Counted from the stretch's first letter, positions 31,703-46,300 are shown. The stretch: 64,000 nt of DNA from Paralithodes platypus (GCA_032716605.1 CM064538.1:19473738-19537737), one strand, 5' to 3'. Numbers and translations: made by a program. The notes: generated by a model not told the origin, from the letters alone.

Positions 31703-31738
<36 letters not shown>

Positions 31739-31928
31739 GAGAGAGAGAGAGAGAGAGAGATAGATAGATACTGAGAGAGTAAGAACAGGACAGGGATAGA
31801 TAGATAGTTGAATAGAAAGGAAAACAAGAATTCATGTAGATAAAATTCAATACACAATACACGGATTCCTATAATAAGCTCCGCCCACTCGTTTACGCAC
31901 ACATGAACGTATTTTTTTTTTCTTTTTG
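31651..31928. repeat. (TA)n, (GA)n and spacer
   Basis: (TA)n covers 31649-31733 with interruptions and (GA)n 31735-31760. About 150 bp of unrecognised sequence follows. Confidence 0.85.
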
Positions 31929-32397
31929 TCTATATTCCAACTACTCCCTCTCGGGCATAGGCTGATAGCATTTACACTCTACCGCTGAACACGGTGAGGC
32001 CCGTGAGGTCTTGTTTCAGTCTAGGGAGTGAGACATGCGAAGCACCCCGGCTCGAAGCAACTCCATTTCTGAAGCCGCCTCGCCTCTGCGCTTCACAGTC
32101 TCATTCCCCAGACTCGGACCCTCACTCTCAGAATGCCACCTATTGAGCAATTAACTCACTAGGCATTGCCCCCCTGTAGCATATTTTGAATATGGGAATA
32201 TTCATATAATGCTATTTTAATCAGGGAACAATGAGGGTATTTGTTTTTGGCATTTCGGTGTGCTGTGGTAATGCACTGATACTAGGTACAGCACAAATTC
32301 CATGCCAATAATATCTTCCCATTGATATATTGGGATTCGAACCCGGGTCTATTGGATTACCAGTCCAGTGGCAAGACCACTTCGCCACACCTCCCCT
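31929..32397 (-). mobile_element. Composite SINE-like repeat A
   Basis: On the minus strand the tRNA-like head (CTGGACTGGTAATCCAATAG, GGTTCGAATCCCAATA) precedes the body with ATATTCAAAATATGCTACAG and the end GGAGTAGTTGGAATATAGAC. About 60 bp of the internal segment seen in the 32761 copy is missing. Confidence 0.87.
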
Positions 32398-32495
32398 ACA
32401 CATACACATACCTACATGCTTATATAAACCCTACCACAAAGTTATATATAAGTTCCAGCACTTTTTGATGGAGTAAATAAATATATATATATATA

Positions 32496-32540
<45 letters not shown>

Positions 32541-32760
32541 TAACTACAGCTTATATAAAATATATAACTTGAATAAACAATGTAGCCGTTACGTAAATAT
32601 GTGTATAAATGAATGCAAAAGACTTATGATTATCAAAGCGCTATAAATGGGTTGGCTGAAGCATTACATTACAGGTTCTGAATTATATATCAGTCAAGAA
32701 AGCCAACAAATAAATATATATATACAGTATATATATATATGTATACGGTATATATACGGT
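32398..32760. other. AT-rich spacer with (TA)n
   Basis: (TA)n lies at 32480-32538 and 32715-32760. The rest is AT-rich with no recognised content. Confidence 0.6.
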
Positions 32761-33295
32761 CTTCTATATTCAACTACTTCCTCTCGGGCATAGGCTGGGA
32801 GCCTGTACATTCAACCGCTTAACACGGTGAAGCACGTGAGGTCTCGTTCCACTAGGGAGTGAGACATGTGAAGCACTTATAGCTGCAACCAGCCTCTGCC
32901 ATCTTGCCTTTGTAGGGTGCATGGGGCTTAATTGCCCACTCACGGCTCGAAGCAGCCCCATCTCTGAAGCTGTCTCGCTCCAGTGTTTCACTGTCTTATC
33001 TCCTAGACTCGGACCCTCACTCTCAGAACGCCACCTATTGAGTAAATAACTCACTAGGCATTGCCCCCCTGTAGCCTATTTTGAATATGAGAATATTCAT
33101 GCAGTGCTATTTAATCAGGGAACAATGAGGGTATTTTTTGTTGGTGTTTCGGTGGGCTTTGTGGTAATGCACTGATACTAGGTACAGCACAAATTCCATC
33201 CCAATAATATCTTCCCATTGACATAATGGGATTCGAACCCGGGTCCATTGGATTACCAGTCCAGTGGCAAGACCACACTACCACACCTCCCCATG

Positions 33296-33296
<1 letters not shown>
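32761..33296 (-). mobile_element. Composite SINE-like repeat A, best full-length copy
   Basis: This is a complete 536-bp copy. On the minus strand it starts GGGGAGGTGTGGTAGTGTGG. The stem TGGA/TCCA encloses the loop CTGGTAA, which puts GGT (Thr) in the anticodon position. GGTTCGAATCCC serves as B box. The body carries GGGTCCGAGTCTAGGAGATA, and the end is CCCGAGAGGAAGTAGTTGAA. No protein is predicted. Confidence 0.88.
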
Positions 33297-33297
<1 letters not shown>

Positions 33298-33348
<51 letters not shown>

Positions 33349-33594
33349 GTGTGTATGTGTGTTCGACTGACAGGAAAATTGTGAGGGGCAGGAAGGTGGA
33401 GAGAGAGAAGGAGAAGGGGTGGGAAAGGAGGAAGGAGGGGGAGGGGGGGATGGGAAGCCAAGGATTTGAGGAGAAGGCGAGAAAAAGAGAAAGAGAGAGA
33501 GCAAGGGGGGGAGGGGGGAGGTAAGCCAAGGAGAGGAGGCGAGGAAAAAATGACATTGAGTTGTTGTTGAGAGGTGGGGCTGAGGGAGGGAGAG
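33298..33594. repeat. (TA)n and GA-rich tract
   Basis: (TA)n covers 33299-33344 and purine-rich DNA 33375-33590. Leucine/serine/proline-rich minus frames are artefacts. Confidence 0.9.
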
Positions 33595-35895
<2,301 letters not shown>

Positions 35896-35959
35896 TGGCA
35901 TGGAAACAGTTGGAAAAATACCATGTAGTATGGAAAAAACTGACACGAAATTTCGGATA

Positions 35960-36260
35960 GGACAGGGAGAAAAGGAAATTTATTTGTAATCTAAGCTAAC
36001 TCTATTATTAAAATTTTGAACGGGAACAGATGTATGAATATCAATAAACATTGCGGTATGCGTTGACACTTCATTACGCGTTATTCTGAAATAAACTGTG
36101 TTAATTGGGGGTTAGTTGCCAAGTGTTTATCCAGATGGTTCTTAAATGTTTCGACAGTATTACAGTTCACAATGTTCGAGGGTAGTCTGTTCCAAATATT
36201 CACAACACGGTTGAAGAAGAAATGCTTCGCCTCAAGAGAATGAAAACGTTTGCCTATAAT
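35960..36260 (-). mobile_element. LINE family 8, C-terminal fragment
   Basis: The minus strand reads FHSLEAKHFFFNRVVNIWNR, LPSNIVNCNTVETFKNHLDK and HLATNPQLTQFISE then stop, the C-terminal tail of a CR1-like reverse transcriptase related to family 1. The catalytic core is absent. Confidence 0.82.
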
Positions 36261-36964
36261 CTTGTAAAGAGGAGGAGGAAGAAGAGGAGGATGAAGAGTA
36301 GGAGGAGGAGGAGATAAAGAAGATAAAGAAATAGATAAAGAAAAGATAACTTAAAGATACATAAACGATACAGAGAAGGATAAAAACAGAAGGAAAAACG
36401 AAGAAAGTTCCAAATAAAGAAAACGGTGGAATTGAATAGACCTTGTAAGTAAGAAGAAGAAGAAGGGAAACAAGGGAGAAAACAGAATGAGAAAGAAGAA
36501 GGAAAAGAGAGAAGAAGAAGAAGAAGACGACAACGACGAAGAAGAAGAAGAAGAAGAAGAAGAAAATAACAAGAAGACAACATAGAAGAAGAAGAAGAAG
36601 AAGAAAATAACAAGAGAAGACAACATAGAAGAAGAAGAAGACGAAGAAGAAGAAAAGAACAAGAGAAGACAACATAGAAGAAGAAGAAGACGAAGAAGAA
36701 GAAGAAAAGAACAAGAGAAGGGCATAAGGAAAAGATAAGAGAAGAAAAAAGAAATGAAGAATACGGAGAAGAAGAAGAAAAAGAAGAAGGAAGAACAAGA
36801 GAAGATAAGAGAAGAAAGAAGAGTAAGAGAGATAGAGAGAGAGAAGAAGAAGAAGAAGAAGAGAAGAGAAAACAAGTGCAGTGTGTGTTGGAGTGAGGAG
36901 AGAGAGAGGAGAGAGAAGAAAAGAAGCCGAAAGAACGACAGAGTAAAAGGTGTTTTTTTATTTG

Positions 36965-37016
<52 letters not shown>

Positions 37017-37071
37017 GCACGACATAGAACGACAGAGAATTATAACAACAAGTGTTTAGTGTGTGTGTGTG

Positions 37072-37103
<32 letters not shown>

Positions 37104-37153
37104 CACGACGTAGAAAGAGAGAGAACGACCTAAAAAGTGCTTATTGTGTGTGT

Positions 37154-37249
<96 letters not shown>

Positions 37250-37728
37250 ACACATGGATGGAAAGCACAGAAAGTAAGAGTTGAACAGAATAACAGTGAA
37301 CAAAACACAAGCAACGAGATATGGAAAAAGGCCAAACAAAACTGGAATGGAAACAAATCAAAGAAGAAGAAGAACAACAAGAACAAGAGAGAAGAAGAAC
37401 AACAACAACAACAAGAACAAGAAGAACAAGAACAAGAAGATCAAGAAGAACAAGAGAGAAGAAGAAGAATAAGAAGAAAAAGAAAAAGAACAAGAACAAG
37501 AAGAACAAGAAGACGAGAAGGAAGAAGCAGAAGAAGAAAAAGAACACACAATAAGAAGAAGGAGAAGGCCTCGAAAGAAGAAACCAAAATAAAAAGAGGT
37601 GAAGAAGAAATGAGGAATAATAATTGATAGAGACACGAAGGAAGAAGAGGGGAAAGAAGGGGAGACGAAAGGAAGGGAGAAAGAAATGACGTGTGTGTGT
37701 GTGTGTGTAGGTTTTTGTATATGTGTGG

Positions 37729-37764
<36 letters not shown>

Positions 37765-37824
37765 GTATGCGTGTGTGTGTGTGGGTATGTTTGTGTGTGT
37801 GATTGTTTTTTTTTATTTTTTTAT
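36261..37824. repeat. Purine-rich (GAA)n / (GA)n / (GT)n region
   Basis: GAA-rich sequence spans 36262-36880, (GA)n 36967-37014, 37076-37102 and 37158-37248, a mixed CAAGAA/GAA block 37355-37560 and GT-rich 37690-37800. No gene is seen. Confidence 0.93.
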
Positions 37825-37838
37825 TTTTTTTATCTATA

Positions 37839-38290
37839 TTCCTACTAACCCCTCTCGGGCATAGGCTAAGAGCCTATACATTCAACTGTACATTCACCGG
37901 TGAAGCCCGTGAGGTCTCGTTCCAGTCTAGGGAGTGAGACAAGTGAAGCACCTTGAGATGCAACCAGGCCCCGCTATCTTGCCTTCGCAAGATGCACGAG
38001 GCCCGGTTGCCCACCCACGGCTTGAAGCAGCCCCATCACTGAAGCTGCCTCGCCCGAGTACTTCACTGTCTCACGCCCTATTCTCGGACCCTCACTTTCC
38101 GAACGCCACCTATTGAGCAATGAATTCACTAGGCATTGCCCCCCTGTGGCCTATTTTGAATATGGGAATATTCATACAGTGCTATTTAATCAGGGAACAA
38201 TGAGGGTATTTTTTTATAATTTTGGCGTTTCGGTGGGCTTTGTGGTAATGCACTGATACTAATAATATCTTCCAGTACCAGTCCAGTGGC
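37839..38290 (-). mobile_element. Composite SINE-like repeat A, head disrupted
   Basis: The body matches the other copies (CCTCTCGGGCATAGGCTAAG, ATGGGAATATTCATACAGTG, TTCGGTGGGCTTTGTGGTAA). About 60 bp around the B box are missing: AATATCTTCC joins AGTACCAGTCCAGTGGCG, then (GT)n. Confidence 0.83.
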
Positions 38291-38291
38291 G

Positions 38292-38330
<39 letters not shown>

Positions 38331-38517
38331 AATATTCAGATGAATATTGATTGACATTTACATCTAAAAATAGAATGAGGGATTGATATATCATTTAGAT
38401 TGTAGTTAAATGCGTCAATACCGCTAGGAACGTAGAGCATAAAACGAGAGAGAGAGAGAGAGAGAGAGCACGACATAGAGAGAGAGAGAATTACCTAAAA
38501 ATTGGTGTGTGTGTTTG

Positions 38518-38607
<90 letters not shown>

Positions 38608-38678
38608 AGGTAAAGAGGTACTAGTTGAATATTTCATTTTATTTGTTCAGTGTCGTGTAATCAGCCCCGTGACAGAAA

Positions 38679-38716
<38 letters not shown>

Positions 38717-38806
38717 AACAAATATGAGTTAAAGATTAAGTTTGTGCGAACACATATAATAAATTAATAGATTGAATATAACACGAATAAGCAACAGATT
38801 AAAGGC

Positions 38807-38810
<4 letters not shown>
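38291..38810. repeat. (GT)n and (GA)n tracts
   Basis: (GT)n covers 38291-38327 and (GA)n 38446-38468, 38523-38603 and 38681-38714. No gene is seen. Confidence 0.92.
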
Positions 38811-39053
<243 letters not shown>

Positions 39054-39430
39054 AACTAATACATGTATGAAATGTAGTAAACAAATAATCAAGTAAATAA
39101 ATCAATAAGTAAATAGATAAATAGAATATAGTAAAGAAATCATAAAGTAAATATATATATAGAGATCGTTAACATGCAGCATTAAAACATACCAAATAAA
39201 TTCATAAATACATACATAAAATATCGTCAACAAATAATCGAGCCAATTAATAAATAAATAAATAGATAAATAAAGATACCATTAACATTCAGAAATATAA
39301 TGGTGGTTGAGAGGCGTGGAAGGTATGAATAAAGATACATCTGCCACGAATTTATGAAGCAGAATAGGGGAGAGGAGGGAGAAAATATGCAATGGAGAAT
39401 TGATCGCAAAATGCAAAAAACACAAAAAAG
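39054..39430. other. AT-rich intron, (AAAT)-like runs
   Basis: AATAAATAAAT-type sequence with no recognised gene or mobile element. Confidence 0.55.
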
Positions 39431-39461
39431 TAATAATCATAATAGTAATAACGACAATAAC

Positions 39462-39503
<42 letters not shown>

Positions 39504-39522
39504 TAGTAATAACGACAACAAC

Positions 39523-39556
<34 letters not shown>

Positions 39557-40140
39557 AAACAGATAACAAACAAAGCAGAATACGGAAGGAAGGAAGGAAG
39601 GAAGGAAGGAAGGAGAGAGGGTAATAAGGAAGGAGGGAAGGAGAGAGGGTAATAAGGAAGGAGGGAAGGAAGGAAGGAAGGTGGGAAGGAAGGAAGGAAG
39701 GAAGGATGGAAGGAAGGAAGGAAGGAAGGATGGATGGAAGGAACCAACCAAGCAAGGAAGGAAGGAAGGGAGAAAGGAAGGAAGGATGGAAGACCAGAAG
39801 GAAGTAAGGAAGGAAGCAACGAAGGAAGGAGGGAAAAAAGAATGAAAGAAAGGAAAGACGGAATAAATGAATGAAGAAAGGAAGGAATTAAGGAAGGAAG
39901 GAAAAAGGAAAGAAATAAAGAAAATAATGAATGAATTAATTAATAAATGAAGGAAGGAAGGAAGGAAGAACAGAAGGAGAGCAGAATGAGAATATGATAA
40001 AGCTAAAGAAATAGAAGGCAAGAACAAGCAAGGATCGAGAGGCATAAGGAAACCAGATAAACCAGAAAGGGGAAAGAAGGAACGAGAGGAAAAGAAGCAA
40101 TGCAAGGAAGGAAGCAAGAAGAGATGAGGAGGGAATGATA
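39431..40140. repeat. (AAT)n and (GGAA)n
   Basis: (AAT)n covers 39465-39554. GGAA/AAGG repeats with increasing divergence cover 39582-40130. Confidence 0.94.
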
Positions 40141-40775
40141 ACTTAGATAAATATGAAGAAGGTAAGATAATAAGAAAGATATAGAGATAAATATAAGGAA
40201 AATAATATAATATAATAAGATATAAAGACATAATGTGAGGCAATTAAGATACAGTAAGATAAAATGTATACATGTGAGGAAAGTAGGATAATAAAGCAAG
40301 ATAACAGAGATAAATGTGAGGAAGTTAAAATAAACATAAGATAACAGAGATAAATGTAGGAAAGTAGGATAATAGAGATACATATGAGGAAAGTAGGATA
40401 ATAGAGATACATATGAGGAAAGTAGGATAATAGAGATACATATGAGGAAAGTAGGATAATAGAGATAAATATGAGGAAAGTAGGATAATAGAGATACATA
40501 TGAGGAAAGTAGGATAATAGAGATAAATATGAGGAAAGTAGGATAATAGAGATACATATGAGGAAAGTAGGATAATAGAGATACATATGAGGAAAGTAGG
40601 ATAATAGAGATACATATGAGGAAAGTAGGATACAAGAGATAGATGAAAGAAAATTAAGACAAAAATATATATGTGAGGAAATGAAGATAAAAGATACACA
40701 AGAGAAGGTAAGATAAAATATATATAAGAGAAGGTAAGATAAAATAGATAAATGTGAGGAAAATATGATAATCGT
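40141..40775. repeat. 29-bp minisatellite GAGGAAAGTAGGATAATAGA...
   Basis: The unit GAGGAAAGTAGGATAATAGA GATACATAT is repeated about ten times almost perfectly at 40340-40635. The flanks carry decayed versions (GAGGAAGTTAAAATAAACAT and similar) to 40145 and 40775. Period 29 gives three-frame cycling, so the Y/L/S/I-rich minus frames are artefacts. Confidence 0.93.
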
Positions 40776-40840
40776 AAATTAATTGCGCAACAGTAAATTA
40801 AGGGGAGATTTATATTTACACATATATATATATATATAAT

Positions 40841-40875
<35 letters not shown>

Positions 40876-41412
40876 ATTGTAATGAAGAAGGACAATGAAC
40901 AGAAGGAATAAAAGAAAGACGAGAGAAAACGAACAGAGAAGAAGAAGAAGGAAAGATTGGATGAGGGGGAAGCATTGAGGTGGAGGAAAAAGGTTTGAAC
41001 AATAAAAGAAACAGAAGCGTACTGTAATATACAAAATGGACCAATGAACACAAGGAATAAATAAAAGGCATAAGAGAAATGAATAAAGAAGAATAAGGAG
41101 AAGACATGATTGAAGAGGGAACATTGAAGTGGAAGAAAACGTTTGAAGAAAGAGAACTTAAGAACAAAAACATCGTAACATAAGCAATAAATGATAGACA
41201 AATAATAATGAATAAAGCAGAATAAGCAAAGATTGGATAAAGGGGGAGGATTGAGGAGGACGCAAAAGATTGAAAAGGACAAGAAACAGACAAATATGGT
41301 AATAAGAAAGATAAATTAACATAAGCAATAAATGAACGACAAAGGATAACGAATAAAGAAGAATAAGGACAGATTGGATAAAGGGTGAAGCATTGAGGTG
41401 TGGAAGCAAAAG

Positions 41413-41613
41413 TTGAACCGGTGATATAATGTTCATGATATTCTGGTAACTATTAGACAGTTTTATTCAGGTTAGGAATGATGTCTACTAATCAGAGGGC
41501 TACACACTATCTCAATTCATTCTTTTACCTGCCATATATCCTTCCTAAGCTTCATAAAATCGACTAAATGCAGCTGAAATAAAAACAAAAAGACGTCGCT
41601 GGTACTGTAAGGG
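41413..41613. mobile_element. MITE family C in the satellite array
   Basis: The left arm is ACCGGTGATATAATGTTCAT GATATTCTGGTAACTATTAG. The right arm is AAAAAGACGTCGCTGGTACT GTAAGGG followed by TTAA at 41614-41617. The internal block CACTATCTCAATTCATTC and GATCCTTCC-like TATCCTTCCTAAGC are shared with the 60.8-61.9 kb array. Confidence 0.78.
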
Positions 41614-41900
41614 TTAAAGAAGAAAAGACAAGAAACAGACAACTATCGTAATAGAGAGAGACAATAGCGAAAATAACGAATACAGAAGAAGAATAACCAT
41701 AAATAGGATGAAAGTGACAAATATCGTAATAAAGAAAGATAAATACAAGATAAACGAATAAAGATGAAGAATAAGGAAAGATTGAATGAAGGGGATGAAA
41801 GATAATAAATGAAAAAGACAAGAAACAGAAAACATATCGTTAAAAAAAGACAACAACGAGAAAAACGAATAAAGAAGAAGAATAAGAAAATATTGGATGA

Positions 41901-42430
41901 ATTGTCGATAGGATTAATTGCTTGCTTTTGCGATTTCCTTAGTTTAATTGTACAATAAATGTAGGTTATTTGTAGGGTAGTAATTGTTAGGGGTCACTTG
42001 AAGCATGCTATGCTTACAGGTACCTACCCGATAGCACTATCGTTAGTGAGTTATATTTGTTGTTTGTACTATTGTTATTATCTTGTCAAGTTGCAAATTT
42101 GATTTTAATATAACATTTGACACTTAATGTAGTTTCCTTATTCATGCAGAGTTTAGTAACATTTACCAGAACGTCCCCGACTTCCCAAATTGACTAATTC
42201 CTTGAACGTGACTACAGTGCGTTGTTATGTGTGCGATTAGTTTGCTTGGGAACCAGATTAACTTGCTCATGTAGTGATGTACACCCTATGTGGTGGATTG
42301 TGTTCTTTTATTTATAAATAATTATTTTACTTAAGCGTTGTTTCCACATAGCGATTTTGATTCGTTGTTTTGTCTTTTTACTGTGTTCGTATACGTTTTG
42401 GTTTGTTTATTTTGCAAGTTTTATATTATA
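41901..42430. other. Unrecognised 530-bp insertion with 4-bp direct repeats
   Basis: Satellite sequence stops after TTGGATGA (41900) and resumes with ATGAGGGGGTAGGCATAGAG at 42431, so ATGA flanks the insert on both sides. The insert starts ATTGTCGATAGGATTAATTG and ends GTTTTATATTATA. It has no open frame, no obvious terminal inverted repeats, one AATAAA at about 41952 and a small hairpin GATAGCACTATC. It could be a solo LTR or an undescribed non-autonomous element. I cannot assign it. Confidence 0.6.
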
Positions 42431-42539
42431 ATGAGGGGGTAGGCATAGAGGTGAAAGAAAGGTTGATGAAGCAGGGACACAGAAAACACGCAATAAAGAA
42501 GAAATAGGAATAAACAAACATAAGAAATAAATTAATCTA

Positions 42540-42690
42540 TATTTATATTAATTTCACCACAACACCAAACACCTCCAACGAAATTAATGAAAGCATATAA
42601 TGTGATCCACCGGGATTCGAACCTGGGTTATCACACACATATTTGTAAACACTTTAACCATTACCCCACCAGGACGGTTAAAGGTTTATG
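42540..42690 (-). mobile_element. tRNA-derived SINE (family S2)
   Basis: On the minus strand, TGGTGGGGTAATGGTTAAAG (A box region), CCAGGTTCGAATCCCGGTGG (B box) and tail ATGCTTTCATTAATTTCGTT. It has the same layout as 5645-5800 and 12740-13270. Confidence 0.83.
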
Positions 42691-43084
42691 CACACGCCTA
42701 CAACTTATTATCCATTCTCGAATACTGGATATTAATCTAATCATGTTCATATTCCCAAAACATTGAATGAGGAGAATGAAAGATAAAAATTGAGAAAGAC
42801 AAGAAATACCCAAACTTCGTCATAAACCAAGACAATCACGAAGAATAAGAAGGAGAAGAAGAAGAAGAAAGAAAGAAAGAAGAAGAAGAAGAAGTGAATA
42901 TTGGATGAGGGGACAGAAGATAAACCATTGAAAAAGAAAAGAAATATCCAAACTTCGTCATAAACCAAGACAATAACGAATAAAGAAGAAGAAGAAGGAA
43001 AAATTGGATGAAGGGGGGAGGTATTGAGAGAGAAGAAAAAGAAAAAGAGAAAGAGACAATGGGAAGGCTTAGGTAAAAGTCGGG

Positions 43085-43330
43085 TGTGGAAGAATAATGG
43101 GTAAAGAGTGAGAGAGAGAGACAGAGAGAGAGAGAGAGAAGGAGAGAGAGAGACAATAATAATAATAATAATAATAAAAGAGAGAGAGAGAGAGAGAGAC
43201 AGAGATAATAATGATAGAGAGAGAGAGAGAGTAATAATAATAATAATTATAATAAAGATATTACTAATAATAATAATAAGTTTATTTCCACCAATAGTGG
43301 TTATTCTTGTAATAGAGAGAGAGAAAACAA
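43085..43330. repeat. (GA)n and (AAT)n
   Basis: Alternating GA and AAT blocks span 43107-43280 with a short unique spacer to 43330. Confidence 0.92.
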
Positions 43331-43705
43331 AATACACAGAGTTACATAAATACTCATTCCACACAAATCTTGCTGTCCCTACTATAGTCTATTCGCTGTA
43401 AGTAGGCGATAAATCATCACCTCTAACCTCTCTAACTCAACAACGACTAGAGTTATCGAGCTAATATTTCTACCAAATGGGAAGAGTCAGCCAAGCAATA
43501 AGTGTGGAATTGTACAGCCAATTTGCTCAAGCCCAATTTTAGTTAGAGAGGATTAGAGGTTATGATTGCTCGCCTACTTACAGTTGTCCGGCCTTGATAC
43601 TACTAGACAGGAATACGACTAGACAGGGACAGTTTATAATAGCAGAAAAGGACAGCAAAGTAGAAGGCTCTCTCCCCACCTTCCGCTACCTCCAGCAAAA
43701 AAGCC
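43331..43705 (+). repeat. Repeat H interrupted by MITE family D
   Basis: The repeat H left part (GTTACATAAATACTCATTCC ACACAAATCTTGCTG) ends at about 43382. It resumes at about 43590 with CTTGATACTACTAGACAGGA and AGAAGGCTCTCTCCCCACCT. The MITE lies between. Confidence 0.75.
43383..43589. mobile_element. MITE family D
   Basis: The ends TATAGTCTATTCGCTGTAAG and CTTACAGTTGTCCGG are imperfect inverted repeats. CGACTAGAGTTATCGAGC, ATTTCTACCAAATGGGAAG and AGAGGATTAGAGGTTATGAT match the internal blocks of 16383-16600. Confidence 0.78.
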
Positions 43706-43907
43706 GTACCGGAAAATTGGATGAAGTGTAATCTTATGAGTCAGGAAATGCCCACAAGGAAAGTGTTTTATAGAAAGAAATTTGCCTGAAAGGGAATTAA
43801 CACTTACCTACTTAACACTTAACTCCCCCCCCCCCCTCCCCCCTTCTCCTTCCCTCTCCCAGCTCTCGGGCTACAAGTCAAGCGAGCAATCACTTCCAGC
43901 TCCCTTT

Positions 43908-43975
<68 letters not shown>

Positions 43976-43976
43976 G
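43706..43976. repeat. C-rich and (CT)n DNA
   Basis: Poly-C spans 43826-43842 and (CT)n spans 43913-43972, which runs directly into the next LINE. Confidence 0.9.
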
Positions 43977-45917
43977 ACTACCCAGTAACTATCGTCCAGT
44001 TAGCTTAACCTCAATTGTATGTAAAATGCTAGAAACGGTCATAAGAGACAGACTCGTAAATCACTTAGAGGCAAATAACTTACTTTACCCTTGTCTAGCG
44101 GGGGGTTCTGTGGCCGTTTTGGGCCTTTTCAGGCCATTCTGACTGCTATATCAACCATCAGCATGAAAGGAACTGTATTGTGCCGAAAACTAGGCGGAAA
44201 TCGCTACACAATGACACCACATACAGCTACGTAGCACTCGTGGAGCCCTGACAGTGTTACCTCAAAGATGGAAGTTTAGGTGATTTTGCTACATTGTTCA
44301 CTTTTCGCCAACTATTGGTCACACTGTCATCCACCCGTGCGGTGGGGGAACTGGAGTTAGTGTGGGCCGGGAGGCCACAGATGTCGGACGTATGGTTCAT
44401 TACTGTTCCACCCATTTTCACTCGATCTTCACCCATTTTTCACCCGTTTTCTCCCATTTTTTTTCACTCGACTTAAGTCGAGCGCCGCTAATAAAAATAC
44501 TCAACACGTCTTTCGTAAAAAACGTTCCTGTTTAACAAACCTCTTAGACTTCTTCCACGATATCCTCAACCTCTACGATGAGAGTAAAGCTGTAGATATT
44601 ATATACCTTGATTTTCAAAAGGCCTTTGACAAAGTTCCCCACAAACGTTTACTGCTAAAACTAAAAGCGCATGGAATACAAGACGGTGTGTTGAAATGGA
44701 TAGAAAATTGGCTCAGCGACAGAAAGCAAAGAGTAGTCATAAACGGTAAGGCATCTAAATGGACCAATGTAAGTAGCGGGGTACCCCAGGGATCGGTACT
44801 AGGACCAATTATCTTTCTAATTTACATCAACGACATAGATGAGGGTCTCACCTGTACAATCTCAAAATTTGCTGACGATACAAAAATTGCAAATAGCGTA
44901 CTCTCAAAAGAACAAGTTGACGATATGCAACACAATCTAGATAAATTGTCATGTTGGGCCCAAATTTGGCAAATGAGTTTCATATCGGATAAATGTAAAG
45001 TACTACATATCGGATACCTAAATGAGAAAGCAAACTATTCTATGAATGGCACTCAGCTTAAGAATGAAAACAGAGAAACCGATCTGGGAGTAACAATATC
45101 GAGTAACCTAAAACCGAGTCAACAATGTTCAGAAGTTGTTAAGAAGGCAAACAAAATAATTGGCTTTATAGGCAGGTCATTTGAGCATAAATCCAAAGAA
45201 GTTATCCTAACCCTTTACAATTCCTTAGTCCGCCCTCTTCTGGAATACTGCGTTCAATCCTGGTGCCCTTATTACCAAAAAGATATAAACAAGCTAGAAC
45301 GAGTTCAACGTAGAGTTACCAAAATGATACCTAGCCTAGAGAACAAACCATACGAAGAGCGTCTTAGATAATTAAATCTATTTCCTTTAACCCAGCGCAG
45401 ATTAAGAGGTGACTTAATTCAAGTGTTCAAAATCATCAAAGGCATCGACAATATGAACTGTAGTAAGTACTGCACTATCGACCAATCTAATTACACAAGG
45501 GGAAACGGTTGAAAAATTATTGGTAAATCTTTTAACTCACACGAATCTAAGAATTTCTTCTTCAATCGAGTTGTCAACTTGTGGAATGGGCTTCCACGAG
45601 ACGTTATAGACTGCAGCACCGTTGATTCATTTAAACTCCGCTTAGACAAATATCTCGCATCAAACCCGCGACTGACTGCGTTTGTAAATGAATAACTTTA
45701 TTTTATCCCCCCCTCAGTTACTAACCCATCTGTCCCCTACTAACTTCCTAATCCTGCAACGGACATTAGTTCCAGGGCAGTAGTTCCCTATCCAATGTTC
45801 CCTTACCCACTCTAAACCACTGTTTGGACACTTGATCCTCAGTGTTTTGGAGGACAAGCAGCCTAGAAGGGTCACTAGACCTGTTGTTGCTTGATTTCCT
45901 TTGTAATCCTTTGTACA
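43977..45917 (+). mobile_element. LINE family 1 copy, split by MITE G
   Basis: It encodes NYRPVSLTSIVCKMLETVIR at the left and, after the 404-bp insert, [40 protein letters not shown], the catalytic [11 protein letters not shown], and GFIGRSFEHKS to EYCVQSWCPYYQKD. A stop at about 45369 interrupts the frame and another stop replaces the C of GNGCKI. The 5' half of the element (endonuclease) is missing. It ends with CTTTGTAATC CTTTGTACAC. Confidence 0.9.
44088..44491. mobile_element. MITE G inserted in the LINE
   Basis: Other copies read CTTACTTAAAGATAGTCAAC. Here CTTACTTTA is followed by CCCTTGTCTAGCGGGG and about 400 bp ending CGACTTAAGTCGAGCGCCGC TAATAAAA, then ATACTCAACACG. The end inverted is ATTAGCGGCGCTCGACTTAAG, similar to the start of the insert at 10848. 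Both insertions hit a TTAA and one starts CCCTT, as in piggyBac-type elements. Confidence 0.75.
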
Positions 45918-45924
45918 CTACGAT

Positions 45925-46300
45925 TTCAGCTCAGTGAAGTATTTAAAATACTAATGGATTTGACAATATGGATTATAGCAAAATGTTTAGCCTCAATATG
46001 AATACAACATTCAACCATGGTTGGGAAATAGATTTGAAAAGGTTCAACACTAGTATTTGTGGAAACTATAACACATAATTATAAGATCTGTTCTACCTGG
46101 AACAAACTTCTCCCAGAAGCTGAACACAATTCTTCAGTAGAGCAGTTCAAGGAGAGAGTAGATAGTTTTGTACACACTCTGTAAAGAGTGTAGTGCACTA
46201 AACAATCCCTCTCCTTCCACTTCCAATATCTCCCCGGAATCGACCACAAGGTCTCTGAGATACTAACTATTCCTTGTAACTCACTCTCACTCTCTCTCTC
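45925..46300 (+). mobile_element. LINE family 2, 3' fragment
   Basis: ATGGATTTGACAATATGGAT, AATATGAATACAACATTCAA, GAGCAGTTCAAGGAGAGAGT, TAAAGAGTGTAGTGCACTAA and CACAAGGTCTCTGAGATACT match the 3' end of family 2. A (CT)n tract follows at 46285-46311. Confidence 0.82.

Larger units (their letters stand above)
40878..43050. repeat. Decayed satellite-like array, units about 100-155 bp
   Basis: The core AAGATTGGATGAGGGGGAAG recurs near 40954, 41230, 41371, 41780, 41892, 42900 and 42999. Each is accompanied by GAGGTGGAAG, AAGACAAGAAACAGACAAAT and ACGAATAAAGAAGAAGAATA blocks. Divergence between units is high. Three later insertions lie within: a MITE (41413-41613), a 530-bp unknown insert (41901-42430) and a SINE (42540-42690). 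Confidence 0.78.

Noticed and set aside
33225..33296. Possible tRNA-Thr gene
   Set aside because: It is the head of a repeated 536-bp element found six times, and the acceptor stem does not pair.
39282..40699. Long minus frames rich in Y, L, I, S and F
   Set aside because: They are produced by (GGAA)n and the 29-bp minisatellite.
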